From contig DATAEK010000070.1 in NCBI GenBank assembly GCA_036258055.1, positions 1 to 20,001 of the forward strand: a stretch of 20,001 bases of DNA, written 5' to 3'. Source of the DNA: DATAEK01 sp036258055. GTDB taxonomy: Bacteria > Acidobacteriota > Vicinamibacteria > Vicinamibacterales > 2-12-FULL-66-21. Both the position numbers and the translations under genes were made by a program. A model generated the notes under the pieces. It made no database searches and had not been told where the DNA came from. It worked only from the letters and a program-made list of their open reading frames with translations. How positions within the stretch are numbered: position 1 is the first letter of the stretch; each line of letters starts with the position of its first letter. Shown here one piece after another: positions 1 to 6,429 of the stretch.

Positions 1-166
1 CGTCGATCCATTCCGGCTCTACCATCGTCATCCCACGACGCCCTACGCCGGGATGTCTCTCCGGGGCCGGGTCATCACGACCATCCTCCGTGGGGAGGTG
101 GTGTTCGACGAGAATCGCGTCACCGGCGAGGCACGAGGTCAGATGATCGCCGGCGATCGACGATAG
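1..166 (+). CDS. allB: Allantoinase, C-terminal end (partial)
   Basis: The reading frame is open from the left edge (first full codon at base 2) to a TAG at 164-166, giving the last 54 residues of a protein whose start lies outside the window. It reads DPFRLYHRHPTTPYAG, then a GRVITTILRGEVVFD segment. This is the usual tail of cyclic amidohydrolases, where a HxHxTPYxG stretch precedes the closing beta-sandwich strand. In the family this tail is most typical of allantoinase, which hydrolyses allantoin to allantoate. The metal ligands lie upstream and cannot be checked. The assignment is strengthened by the next gene on the same strand, 5-hydroxyisourate hydrolase, which acts earlier in the same urate pathway. 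A dihydropyrimidinase or dihydroorotase tail is the alternative, and is less likely. Confidence 0.75.
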   Translation, partial: VDPFRLYHRHPTTPYAGMSLRGRVITTILRGEVVFDENRVTGEARGQMIAGDRR

Positions 167-206
167 GTGAGTCGCGCCAGTCTGCCTCTCCCGCGTCACA
201 TCCGCG

Positions 207-212
207 TATAAT
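207..212 (+). promoter_or_regulatory. Candidate -10 hexamer for uraH
   Basis: A perfect TATAAT lies 12 nt before the GTG start of uraH, in otherwise GC-rich DNA. No convincing -35 box is visible 16-18 nt upstream. Transcription starting about 7 nt downstream would leave a leader of only 5-6 nt, which agrees with the lack of a Shine-Dalgarno sequence. This suggests uraH can be transcribed separately from the allantoinase gene. Confidence 0.4.
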
Positions 213-224
213 GCGCGGGCATCC

Positions 225-566
225 GTGGCGATCACGACCCACATTCTCGATCTCGCACGCGGCAAAGCGGCCGCCGGCGTGCCGGTGACGCTCGAGAAGG
301 GAACGGGCACCGAGGGCTGGCAGCTCGTGGGTAGCGGACAGACCGATGCCGATGGGCGGTTGCGCACGTTGATGCCCGAAGGAGCGCCGCTGCCGCCTGG
401 GTTGTACCGCCTCGTCTTCGATACTCGCCGCTATCTCGAAACGCACGCTGGACGCGCATTCTTTCCGACGATCAGCGTGGTCTTCGAAATCGCCAGCGGC
501 GAGTCGAATTATCACATTCCGTTACTGCTCAGTCCGTTTGGATATTCCGCGTATCGCGGTTCGTAA
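225..566 (+). CDS. uraH: 5-hydroxyisourate hydrolase (transthyretin-like)
   Basis: The 113-residue product has the length and landmarks of the bacterial transthyretin-related HIUase family. It begins ITTHILDLARGKAAAGVPV, carrying the conserved TTHxLD histidine and the GxPA/V strand. It has RLVFDTRRYLET and FFPTISVVFEI in the middle, the NYHIPLLLSPFGYSAY stretch, and the diagnostic C-terminal YRGS. In the family, His near the N terminus, an Arg, a second His and the terminal YRGS line the active site, which hydrolyses 5-hydroxyisourate to OHCU after urate oxidation. The start is GTG at 225; an ATG at 211 is in another frame. No signal peptide is present, so the enzyme is cytoplasmic. It follows the allantoinase tail after 58 nt and has its own TATAAT. 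Uricase and OHCU decarboxylase are not in the window. Confidence 0.96.
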   Translation: MAITTHILDLARGKAAAGVPVTLEKGTGTEGWQLVGSGQTDADGRLRTLMPEGAPLPPGLYRLVFDTRRYLETHAGRAFFPTISVVFEIASGESNYHIPLLLSPFGYSAYRGS

Positions 567-580
567 CCTGGACGTTCTCG

Positions 581-602
581 GGTTCTCGAACTCGCGAGAA
601 CC
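581..602 (+). terminator. Hairpin after uraH, weak terminator candidate
   Basis: GGTTCTCG (581-588) and CGAGAACC (595-602) form a perfect 8-bp stem around a 6-nt loop, 15 nt after the uraH stop. No T-run follows, so it is not a classical intrinsic terminator. It also merges with the GAACC-type tandem repeats that follow and may simply belong to that repeat tract. Confidence 0.25.
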
Positions 603-668
603 TCTAGAACCTCTAGAACCTTTAGAACCCGTAGAACCGAGAACCGAGAACCGAGAACCGAGAACCGA
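598..668. repeat. Back-to-back 9-bp and 7-bp tandem repeats
   Basis: Four units of a 9-bp repeat (GAACCTCTA and variants GAACCTTTA, GAACCCGTA) run from 598 to 633. Five exact units of a 7-bp repeat (GAACCGA) follow directly from 634 to 668. Both share a GAACC core, as if one unit decayed into the other. The tract fills most of the gap between uraH and the aldolase-like gene and ends 15 nt before the next ATG. Such tracts are prone to replication slippage. Confidence 0.9.
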
Positions 669-683
669 GAAGAGTCTCCTCCC

Positions 684-2072
684 ATGCGTCGCACACAAAC
701 CCGTTCAGCAGGTTCGCTCTCGCCACGAGATCTTCAGCCCATCCTCAAACAGCTCGGTACGGCGAACAAAGCCGTGGCACGCGCGTGGCCTGGCGAGACC
801 GGCGATCGCCAGCCGGTGCACACAGTCTATGGGGGAGCGCATCTCTTTCGCTCGGATTCCGCAGCCAGGCTTGGTGCCGTGGCGCTCGCGGCGCTCGACG
901 AGTACGCGCCGGATGGCCCGGCTCTCGCGCGCATCCTCGAATTCGATCGCTCTGACGACTTCGCCAATGTCGTCCGAGCTCGAATCGTGGAGAAGTTGCG
1001 GCGGGAACCGGTCGAGGACTTCCGGATCGACTTCGAGGACGGCTACGGCAATCGGCCGGACGATGAAGAAGACGGCCACGCGCAGTCGGCGGCAGAGCAG
1101 GTCGTGCGCGGGCATACGGGCGGGACGCTTCCAGCATTCATCGGGATCCGGATCAAGCCGCTGTCGAAAGAGCTTCACGCACGAAGCCTGCGCACGCTCG
1201 ATCTGTTCGTGACGACGCTCGTCCGCGCCGGCCGCCGGTTGCCCGGTGGATTCGTGGTGACGATTCCCAAGTTGATGTCGCCAGCGCAAGTGACCGCGGT
1301 GGCACGTGCGTGCAGCGCGCTCGAACGCCGGCTGCGCTTGAAGGCGGGCGCGATCAAGCTCGAGCTGATGATCGAGACGCCGCAGTCGATTCTGGCGGCG
1401 GACGGAACGTCGGCCTTGCGCGGGCTCATCGCGGCAGGCGCGGGCCGGATTACGGGCGCCCACTTCGGCACCTACGACTACACGGCGCTCTGCGGCATTA
1501 CCGCATCGTGGCAGCAGATGCGCCATCCGGCGTGCGACTTCGCCAAGCACATGATGCAGGTTGCTCTTGCGCAGTCCGGCGTGCGGCTTTCGGACGGTGC
1601 CACGAACATCATGCCCGTCGGTCCTCACCGTGCGAGTCCCGGTCAGCCGCTGACGGACGCTCAGCGGCGCGAGAACACCGACACAATGCATCGCGCGTGG
1701 AAGCTGCATTTCGACGACGTCCGGCACTCTCTGGTGAACGGCTTCTATCAGGGCTGGGATCTGCACCCCGCGCAGTTGCCGACGCGCTACGCGGCCGTCT
1801 TCTCGTTCTTCCTCTCGGCGCGACCCGCGGCGACCACGCGTTTACGGAACTTCGTCGAGAAGGCGGCGCAGGCGACGCTCGTGGGCGATGTGTTCGACGA
1901 CGCCGCGACCGGGCAGGGACTGTTGAACTTCTTCGTGCGCGGTATGACGTCCGGCGCGTTGACGGCGCACGAGGCCCGCGAGACAGGTCTGTCGCTCGAG
2001 GAGTTGCAGGGACGATCGTTCCTCAAGATTCTCGAATCGCGACGGACGCGCCCAAGGCCCCGAGGCGCGTGA
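684..2072 (+). CDS. HpcH/HpaI aldolase / CitE-superfamily protein (DUF6986-like)
   Basis: The 462-residue cytoplasmic protein has the acidic metal-site motifs of the phosphoenolpyruvate/pyruvate-binding aldolase barrel: DFEDGYGNR at residues 116-124, VTIPKLMS, ELMIETPQS at 227-235, and GAHFGTYDYTA around 254-264. In HpcH/HpaI aldolases and CitE-type lyases, comparable Glu/Asp residues bind Mg2+ and polarise a pyruvate- or glyoxylate-like substrate. I recall this longer form as DUF6986, a family without a firmly assigned reaction. It follows allB and uraH on the same strand, so a step after allantoate, such as ureidoglycolate or glyoxylate handling, is plausible; this is inference. The ATG at 684 has no clear ribosome-binding site and sits just after the tandem repeats. 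Its stop overlaps the start of the fucosidase gene (GTGA, 2069-2072). The exact substrate is unknown. Confidence 0.8.
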   Translation: MRRTQTRSAGSLSPRDLQPILKQLGTANKAVARAWPGETGDRQPVHTVYGGAHLFRSDSAARLGAVALAALDEYAPDGPALARILEFDRSDDFANVVRARIVEKLRREPVEDFRIDFEDGYGNRPDDEEDGHAQSAAEQVVRGHTGGTLPAFIGIRIKPLSKELHARSLRTLDLFVTTLVRAGRRLPGGFVVTIPKLMSPAQVTAVARACSALERRLRLKAGAIKLELMIETPQSILAADGTSALRGLIAAGAGRITGAHFGTYDYTALCGITASWQQMRHPACDFAKHMMQVALAQSGVRLSDGATNIMPVGPHRASPGQPLTDAQRRENTDTMHRAWKLHFDDVRHSLVNGFYQGWDLHPAQLPTRYAAVFSFFLSARPAATTRLRNFVEKAAQATLVGDVFDDAATGQGLLNFFVRGMTSGALTAHEARETGLSLEELQGRSFLKILESRRTRPRPRGA

Positions 2073-3430
2073 TCAGCCGCCGCGGGTTCGTGCTCGCGGG
2101 CGCCGCGGCACTCGGCGTCACACGCCGGGCCGTATTCGCGCAGCCTGGACCGCGTCCACGACCGTCGCCGGCACAGCTCGCCTGGCAGTGCGACGAGCTC
2201 GCGCTCTTCCTGCACTTCGGCGTCAACACCTTCACCGATCGCGAGTGGGGAGACGGACGCGAGGATCCAGCGATCTTCGCGCCGTCACGCCTGGACGCGC
2301 GGCAGTGGGCGCGCGCGGCACGTACGGGCGGCTTTCGCGCGATGATCCTGACCGCGAAACATCACGACGGTTTCTGTCTGTGGCCAACGAGGACGACCAC
2401 ACACTCGGTGGCCCGCACTGCGTGGCGTGGAGGTCAGGGCGACGCCGTGCGCGAGTTCGTCGACGCGTGCCATACAGAGTCCCTGCGTCCTGGCCTGTAT
2501 CTCTCGCCCTGGGATCGCAATAACCCGCTGTACGGTGACTCGCCACGGTACAACGACTTGTACTGCGATCAGCTCACCGAGCTCCTGACGCGCTATGGAC
2601 AGATCGCCGAGGTGTGGTTCGACGGCGCGAACGGCGAGGGTCCGAACGGCAAGAAGCAGGTCTACGACTGGCCACGGACGTGGGCGCTCGTCCGGCGGCT
2701 TCAGCCCGACGCCGTCATGTTCTCGGATGCCGGGCCCGACGTTCGCTGGTGCGGCAACGAGAACGGATCGGCCGGCGACCCGAACTGGTCCACCATCGAT
2801 CCTGACGCCGTGCCGTATCCCGGCGCGAGCGGCGCGGGTGTGACCGAGTCGTTGCAGCACGGTCACCCCAACGGCCGCGTGTGGCGGCCGGCCGAGGCCG
2901 ACACGTCGATCCGCCCTGGCTGGTTCTATCACGCGGCCGAGGATGGACGTGTGCGCACCGTCGATGGCCTCGTCGATCTGTATTTTCAATCGGTCGGGCG
3001 CAACGCCAAGCTGCTGTTGAATGTGCCGCCAACGCGCGATGGCGTGCTGCACGATACCGACGTGACGAGGCTGGCTGGCGCAGCGGAGCGCCGGCGCAGC
3101 CTTTTCGCCAGCGATCTCCTGGCAGGACGACGGCTCTCGTGGCGCCGTACGAGCCCGACCAGCGCGATCGGCGACGTCGATCTCGAGCGCAGCGCGCAAG
3201 TGACCATCATCAGACTGGAGGAGGACATCGCGCACGGGCAGCTCGTGTCGCGTTACACCGTGTCGGGTTCGGACGGTGGCGAATGGCGAGCGTTGGCGCA
3301 CGGGACGACGATTGGTTACGCGCGTTTGGATCGGATTGAGCCAGCGAGGGTGCGGCGTTTGCGGGTCACCGTCGAGGAGGCCGTCGGCCCGCCGGAGCCG
3401 CTTCGGGTCCGCGTGTATTCCGATCGCTGA
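2069..3430 (+). CDS. Alpha-L-fucosidase, GH29, Tat-exported
   Basis: The GTG start overlaps the previous stop by 4 nt and gives 453 residues; the open frame extends upstream only as a shadow of the aldolase gene. The N terminus ISRRGFVLAGAAALGV is a twin-arginine signal (SRRxF followed by a hydrophobic core), cleaved probably near VFAQ. The GH29 catalytic barrel shows FLHFGVNTF (H49), TAKHHDGFCLWPT (residues 95-107) and EVWFDGANG, where D185 matches the family nucleophile. LLLNVPPTRDG marks the end of the barrel. The C-terminal 140 residues look like a beta-sandwich accessory domain. The family removes terminal L-fucose with retention of configuration, here outside the cytoplasm. The general acid is poorly conserved in GH29 and I cannot place it. 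Coupling to a purine-pathway gene is unusual and may only reflect operon packing. Confidence 0.93.
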   Translation: MISRRGFVLAGAAALGVTRRAVFAQPGPRPRPSPAQLAWQCDELALFLHFGVNTFTDREWGDGREDPAIFAPSRLDARQWARAARTGGFRAMILTAKHHDGFCLWPTRTTTHSVARTAWRGGQGDAVREFVDACHTESLRPGLYLSPWDRNNPLYGDSPRYNDLYCDQLTELLTRYGQIAEVWFDGANGEGPNGKKQVYDWPRTWALVRRLQPDAVMFSDAGPDVRWCGNENGSAGDPNWSTIDPDAVPYPGASGAGVTESLQHGHPNGRVWRPAEADTSIRPGWFYHAAEDGRVRTVDGLVDLYFQSVGRNAKLLLNVPPTRDGVLHDTDVTRLAGAAERRRSLFASDLLAGRRLSWRRTSPTSAIGDVDLERSAQVTIIRLEEDIAHGQLVSRYTVSGSDGGEWRALAHGTTIGYARLDRIEPARVRRLRVTVEEAVGPPEPLRVRVYSDR

Positions 3431-3543
3431 AACGCTTGTCTTCTACACGGAGGCGCGGAGGGGCGGAGACGCGTTTCTTCAGGAAGGCTTTCGACGGTCA
3501 CGCCGCGCGTAGCGCGACCCGGGAGGAGTGAGATCGGAAGAAC

Positions 3544-3574
3544 GCAAGCACCCACAAAGCGGAATGGTGCTTGC
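3544..3574. promoter_or_regulatory. Perfect 9-bp inverted repeat before the methyltransferase gene
   Basis: GCAAGCACC (3544-3552) and GGTGCTTGC (3566-3574) are exact inverted copies separated by 13 nt. The repeat lies 7 nt upstream of the candidate -10 hexamer at 3582, so it spans the expected -35 region. That position suits an operator for a dimeric repressor. It could instead be a terminator stem for the fucosidase transcript, but C-rich sequence rather than a T-run follows. Confidence 0.45.
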
Positions 3575-3581
3575 CCCCCGG

Positions 3582-3587
3582 TAGGAT
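3582..3587 (+). promoter_or_regulatory. Candidate -10 hexamer for the methyltransferase gene
   Basis: TAGGAT lies 11 nt before the ATG at 3599. There is no obvious -35 box and no Shine-Dalgarno sequence, so a leader of about 5 nt is implied if this hexamer is used. It has the same layout as the candidates before uraH, the GH20 gene and the GH2 gene. Confidence 0.35.
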
Positions 3588-3598
3588 CGGTGCCAACG

Positions 3599-4447
3599 AT
3601 GCATGAGAGCCAGCCGAGTCGAACCGCCTACCGGGTGGCCGTCCGCCGCGCGGCGCACCAGGTCGTGGACCAGCCCCCGGTATTCGTCGATCCGCTCGCG
3701 CTCAGGATCCTGCGCCGCGAGGACGCTGATCGGATCCAGACCGACCGTGCGTGGGCCGACGGCCACCGTTTCGATCGCGCCCTTCGCGCGTTCCTCGCGG
3801 TCCGAAGTCGGTTTGCCGAAGACGAGCTCGCTGCGGCCGTGGCGAGGGGCGTGCCCCAATTCGTCCTGCTTGGTGCCGGGCTCGATACGTTCGCGTATCG
3901 GAATCCCTTCGCCGATCTGCGCGTGTTCGAGGTCGATCATCCAGCCACGCAGACGTGGAAACGCGAACGCCTCGCAGAGGGCGCGATCGCCATCCCATCG
4001 AACGTGACCTTCGTGTCAGTCGATTTCGAGTCCCAAACCGTCTCTCGAGAGCTGGAGGCGGCAGGATTCGATGCGTCCGCTCCAGCGTTCTTTTCCTGGC
4101 TCGGAGTGACAACGTATCTGACCCGCGAGTCGATTCGATCGACGCTGCGGTTCGTCGTAACGGCGACAAGTGAGGCTGGCGGCATCGTTTTCGATTACGC
4201 CACTGATCCGGCGGCGCTGCCGCTCGTCGCGCGGCTGACGTTTGATGCGATGTCCCGGCGGGTGAACGCTGCCGGAGAGCCGTGGCAGACCTTTCTCGAG
4301 CCGTTCGACCTGGCCAACGAGCTCCGCACGCTGGGCTTCACTGAAATCCGCGACCTGGGTCCTGAAGCGATCAACGCGACCTACTTCGCTGGGCGCTCCG
4401 ACGGCCTGCGAGTGGGATCGCTCGGGCACGTGATCCTGGCGCGGTAG
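3599..4447 (+). CDS. Class I SAM-dependent methyltransferase, leucine carboxyl methyltransferase/TIGR00027 type
   Basis: The 282-residue protein opens with SRTAYRVAVRRAAHQ and VFVDPLALRIL, typical of this family. It then has QFVLLGAGLDTFAYR (motif I, G92-A-G), the FEVDHPATQTWKRERL acidic loop that holds the SAM ribose, FVSVDFE, and FFSWLGVTTYLTRESI, where the family has a GxxxYL pattern. These proteins resemble leucine carboxyl methyltransferase (PPM family) and O-methylate small acidic or polyketide-like metabolites; the substrate here cannot be predicted. It has no signal peptide and is cytoplasmic. I chose ATG 3599 because it fits the hexamer at 3582; an in-frame GTG at 3590 would add three residues. 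It stands apart from the glycosidases in function and has its own promoter candidate and inverted repeat. Confidence 0.88.
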   Translation: MHESQPSRTAYRVAVRRAAHQVVDQPPVFVDPLALRILRREDADRIQTDRAWADGHRFDRALRAFLAVRSRFAEDELAAAVARGVPQFVLLGAGLDTFAYRNPFADLRVFEVDHPATQTWKRERLAEGAIAIPSNVTFVSVDFESQTVSRELEAAGFDASAPAFFSWLGVTTYLTRESIRSTLRFVVTATSEAGGIVFDYATDPAALPLVARLTFDAMSRRVNAAGEPWQTFLEPFDLANELRTLGFTEIRDLGPEAINATYFAGRSDGLRVGSLGHVILAR

Positions 4448-4469
4448 CCAGCTCTCCGGCCGAGCGTGG

Positions 4470-4475
4470 TACCAT
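4470..4475 (+). promoter_or_regulatory. Candidate -10 hexamer for the GH20 gene
   Basis: TACCAT lies 8 nt before the ATG at 4484 and matches the TA-N3-T pattern seen before other unit-starting genes here. Transcription would begin at about 4482, making the mRNA essentially leaderless. No -35 box is evident. This placement also argues against the upstream in-frame GTG at 4466, which would lie before the predicted transcription start. Confidence 0.35.
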
Positions 4476-4483
4476 CCGCGCCC

Positions 4484-6124
4484 ATGCCGCGCGTTGCCAT
4501 CGCCCTGATGATCGCTCTCGTCGCCCCGATTGCTGACAGGTCCGTATCCACCCAGGCGCAGCAGGCGCCGGCGCTCGCGATCGTGCCGATGCCGTCGAAA
4601 CTCACGGCCGGGCGGGGCGGCTTCACGCTGACAGCCTCGACCGCGATTGTGGTGGATGCCGCGCTCCGCGAGCGCGGCCGGCAGCTCGCGTCGATGCTTG
4701 CGCCCGCGACGGGCTTCGATCTCCCCGTTCGCACGAGTCCATCCCCGTCGTCCACGCACATCGCGCTGCGACTACAGAAACCACTCGAGCGCACACTGGG
4801 CAGCGAGGGCTATCGGCTCAACGCCACGCCGCGCGCGATCACGATTGAAGCGGCGGCGCCCGCAGGCGTGTTCTACGGCATGCAGACGCTGCGTCAATTG
4901 ATGCCCACCGCCATCTTCCGCGAGGCACGGGTCTCAGATGTGGAGTGGCGTGTGCCCAGCGTGTCGATCGAGGACGTGCCGCGTTTTCGTTGGCGCGGCG
5001 CCCACCTCGACGTCTCGAGGCATTTTCAGCCCAAGGAGTTCGTGAAGAAGTACATCGATCTCCTGGCGCTGCACAAGATGAACCGCTTCCACTGGCACCT
5101 GACCGACGATCAGGGCTGGCGGCTCGAGATCAAGCAGTACCCGAAGCTGACGACAGTAGCCGCGTGGCGGAAGGAGACGCTGATCGGACATCACCGGGAA
5201 AAGGATCTGCAGTTCGACGGCATCCGTCACGGCGGCTTTTACACCCAAGATGACGTGCGCGAGGTAGTCGCGTACGCAGCGGACCGGTTCGTGACCGTCG
5301 TGCCCGAGATCGAGATGCCCGGCCACTCCCAGGCGATCATCGCCGCGTATCCCGAGCTCGGGGTCACAACCGAGCCGGTCGAGCCCAGGACCGTCTGGGG
5401 CATCTCCCCCTACCTTCTCAACGCGGAACCCTCCACCATCACGTTCATGCAGAACGTCCTGTCGGAAGTGCTGACGCTCTTTCCCAGCCCGTGGATTCAC
5501 GTCGGCGGCGACGAAGCGGTGAAGACGCAGTGGAAGGCCAGCCCGCGCATCCAGGCGCGCATCGCGGAGCTCGGTCTCAAGAACGAGGAGGAGCTGCAAA
5601 GCTGGTTCATCCGGCAGATGGATGCGTTCCTCACGTCCAAAGGACGCCGGCTGATCGGATGGGACGAGATTCTTGAGGGAGGACTCGCGGAGAACGCGAC
5701 CGTCATGAGCTGGCGCAATCTGGACGGGGCTATGGCTGCCGCACGCGCAGGTCATGACGCCGTGCTGACGCCGACGGCATTCACCTACTTCGACTATTAC
5801 CAGGTCAAGGACACCGCACGCGAGCCGCTTTCGATCGGCGGCTTTCTTCCAATCGAAACAGTCTACGGATGGAATCCGGCGCCGCCGGATCTCGATCCGT
5901 CTCTGGCGCGACACTTCCTCGGCGTTCAGGGGCAGCTCTGGACCGAATATCTGCCCGGACCGAAGGCGGTCGAGTACAACGCGTTTCCCCGACTGATCGC
6001 GCTCGCCGAAGTGGCATGGACGCCGGCGCCGCTCGGATCGTTCGCGGCGTTTCGCACGCGTCTGCTGACGCACCTCGAACGGCTCCGGATCCTCGACGTC
6101 AATTTCCGGCCTCTTGAGCCCTAA
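4484..6124 (+). CDS. Beta-N-acetylhexosaminidase, GH20, secreted
   Basis: The 546-residue product starts MPRVAIALMIALVAPIA, a Sec signal peptide, with cleavage likely before AQQAPA. Residues about 30-150 are the GH20b alpha/beta domain (IVPMPSKLTAGRGGFTL; GVFYGMQTLRQLMP). The catalytic barrel follows with FRWRGAHLDVSRHF, FHWHLTDDQGWRLEIKQYP (H203 to D209), VVPEIEMPGHSQA, and WIHVGGDEAV, whose D343-E344 pair matches the family: Asp orients the substrate acetamido group and Glu is the general acid. GWDEIL and GVQGQLWTEY, also family landmarks, come later. The enzyme removes terminal GlcNAc or GalNAc by substrate assistance, in the periplasm or outside the cell. It is followed after 4 nt by the GH3 remnant, so the two were probably co-transcribed. 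Confidence 0.96.
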   Translation: MPRVAIALMIALVAPIADRSVSTQAQQAPALAIVPMPSKLTAGRGGFTLTASTAIVVDAALRERGRQLASMLAPATGFDLPVRTSPSPSSTHIALRLQKPLERTLGSEGYRLNATPRAITIEAAAPAGVFYGMQTLRQLMPTAIFREARVSDVEWRVPSVSIEDVPRFRWRGAHLDVSRHFQPKEFVKKYIDLLALHKMNRFHWHLTDDQGWRLEIKQYPKLTTVAAWRKETLIGHHREKDLQFDGIRHGGFYTQDDVREVVAYAADRFVTVVPEIEMPGHSQAIIAAYPELGVTTEPVEPRTVWGISPYLLNAEPSTITFMQNVLSEVLTLFPSPWIHVGGDEAVKTQWKASPRIQARIAELGLKNEEELQSWFIRQMDAFLTSKGRRLIGWDEILEGGLAENATVMSWRNLDGAMAAARAGHDAVLTPTAFTYFDYYQVKDTAREPLSIGGFLPIETVYGWNPAPPDLDPSLARHFLGVQGQLWTEYLPGPKAVEYNAFPRLIALAEVAWTPAPLGSFAAFRTRLLTHLERLRILDVNFRPLEP

Positions 6125-6128
6125 CGGG

Positions 6129-6420
6129 ATGCGTCACCTGCTCCTGATTGTTCTGAGCCTGCTGACCGTTTTGCGCCTGCCCCGGGCAGAGCCGCTCGAG
6201 CGCGCACCGTACCGCAATTCGAAACTGCCCATCGAGGATCGTGTTCGCGATCTGCTCGGACGCATGACACGCGAGGAGAAATTTGTTCGAGCTGGGACCG
6301 AACGAGCTGCGGATGCTGGAAAAGTCGATGCGCTGGATCGTCGAGCCTGGGGCGCTTCGTGTGATGATCGGCGCCTCGTCGAAGGATATTCGGTTGCGTG
6401 GAGAGCTGACGGTTCGCTGA
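6129..6420 (+). pseudogene. GH3 beta-glucosidase remnant with a large internal deletion
   Basis: The sequence keeps only the two ends of a GH3 protein. The frame from ATG 6129 gives a signal peptide (MRHLLLIVLSLLTVLRL) and the GH3 opening YRNSKLPIEDRVRDLL, GRMTREEKF, ending at about 6284. From 6286 a different frame (+1) reads FELGPNELRMLEKSMRW, then VEPGALRVMIGASS, and ends SKDIRLRGELTVR with TGA at 6418-6420. That is the C-terminal edge of the fibronectin-III-like domain closing GH3 enzymes. GH3 proteins of this layout usually have about 700-800 residues, so roughly 2 kb, including the whole catalytic core, is missing. The first frame runs on to 6482 but carries no recognisable sequence after the junction. 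It starts 4 nt after the GH20 stop. A deletion or an assembly join could both explain it. Confidence 0.85.
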
Positions 6421-6429
6421 ATGGCAACC

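Noticed and set aside
705..1766. 353-residue antisense open frame opposite the aldolase-like gene
   Set aside because: The sequence is compositionally a shadow, with no domain pattern, and would conflict with the conserved plus-strand barrel.
4934..6073. 379-residue antisense open frame opposite GH20
   Set aside because: It is a codon-bias shadow of the GH20 barrel. It has no start signal or family motif, while the plus-strand product has complete catalytic motifs.
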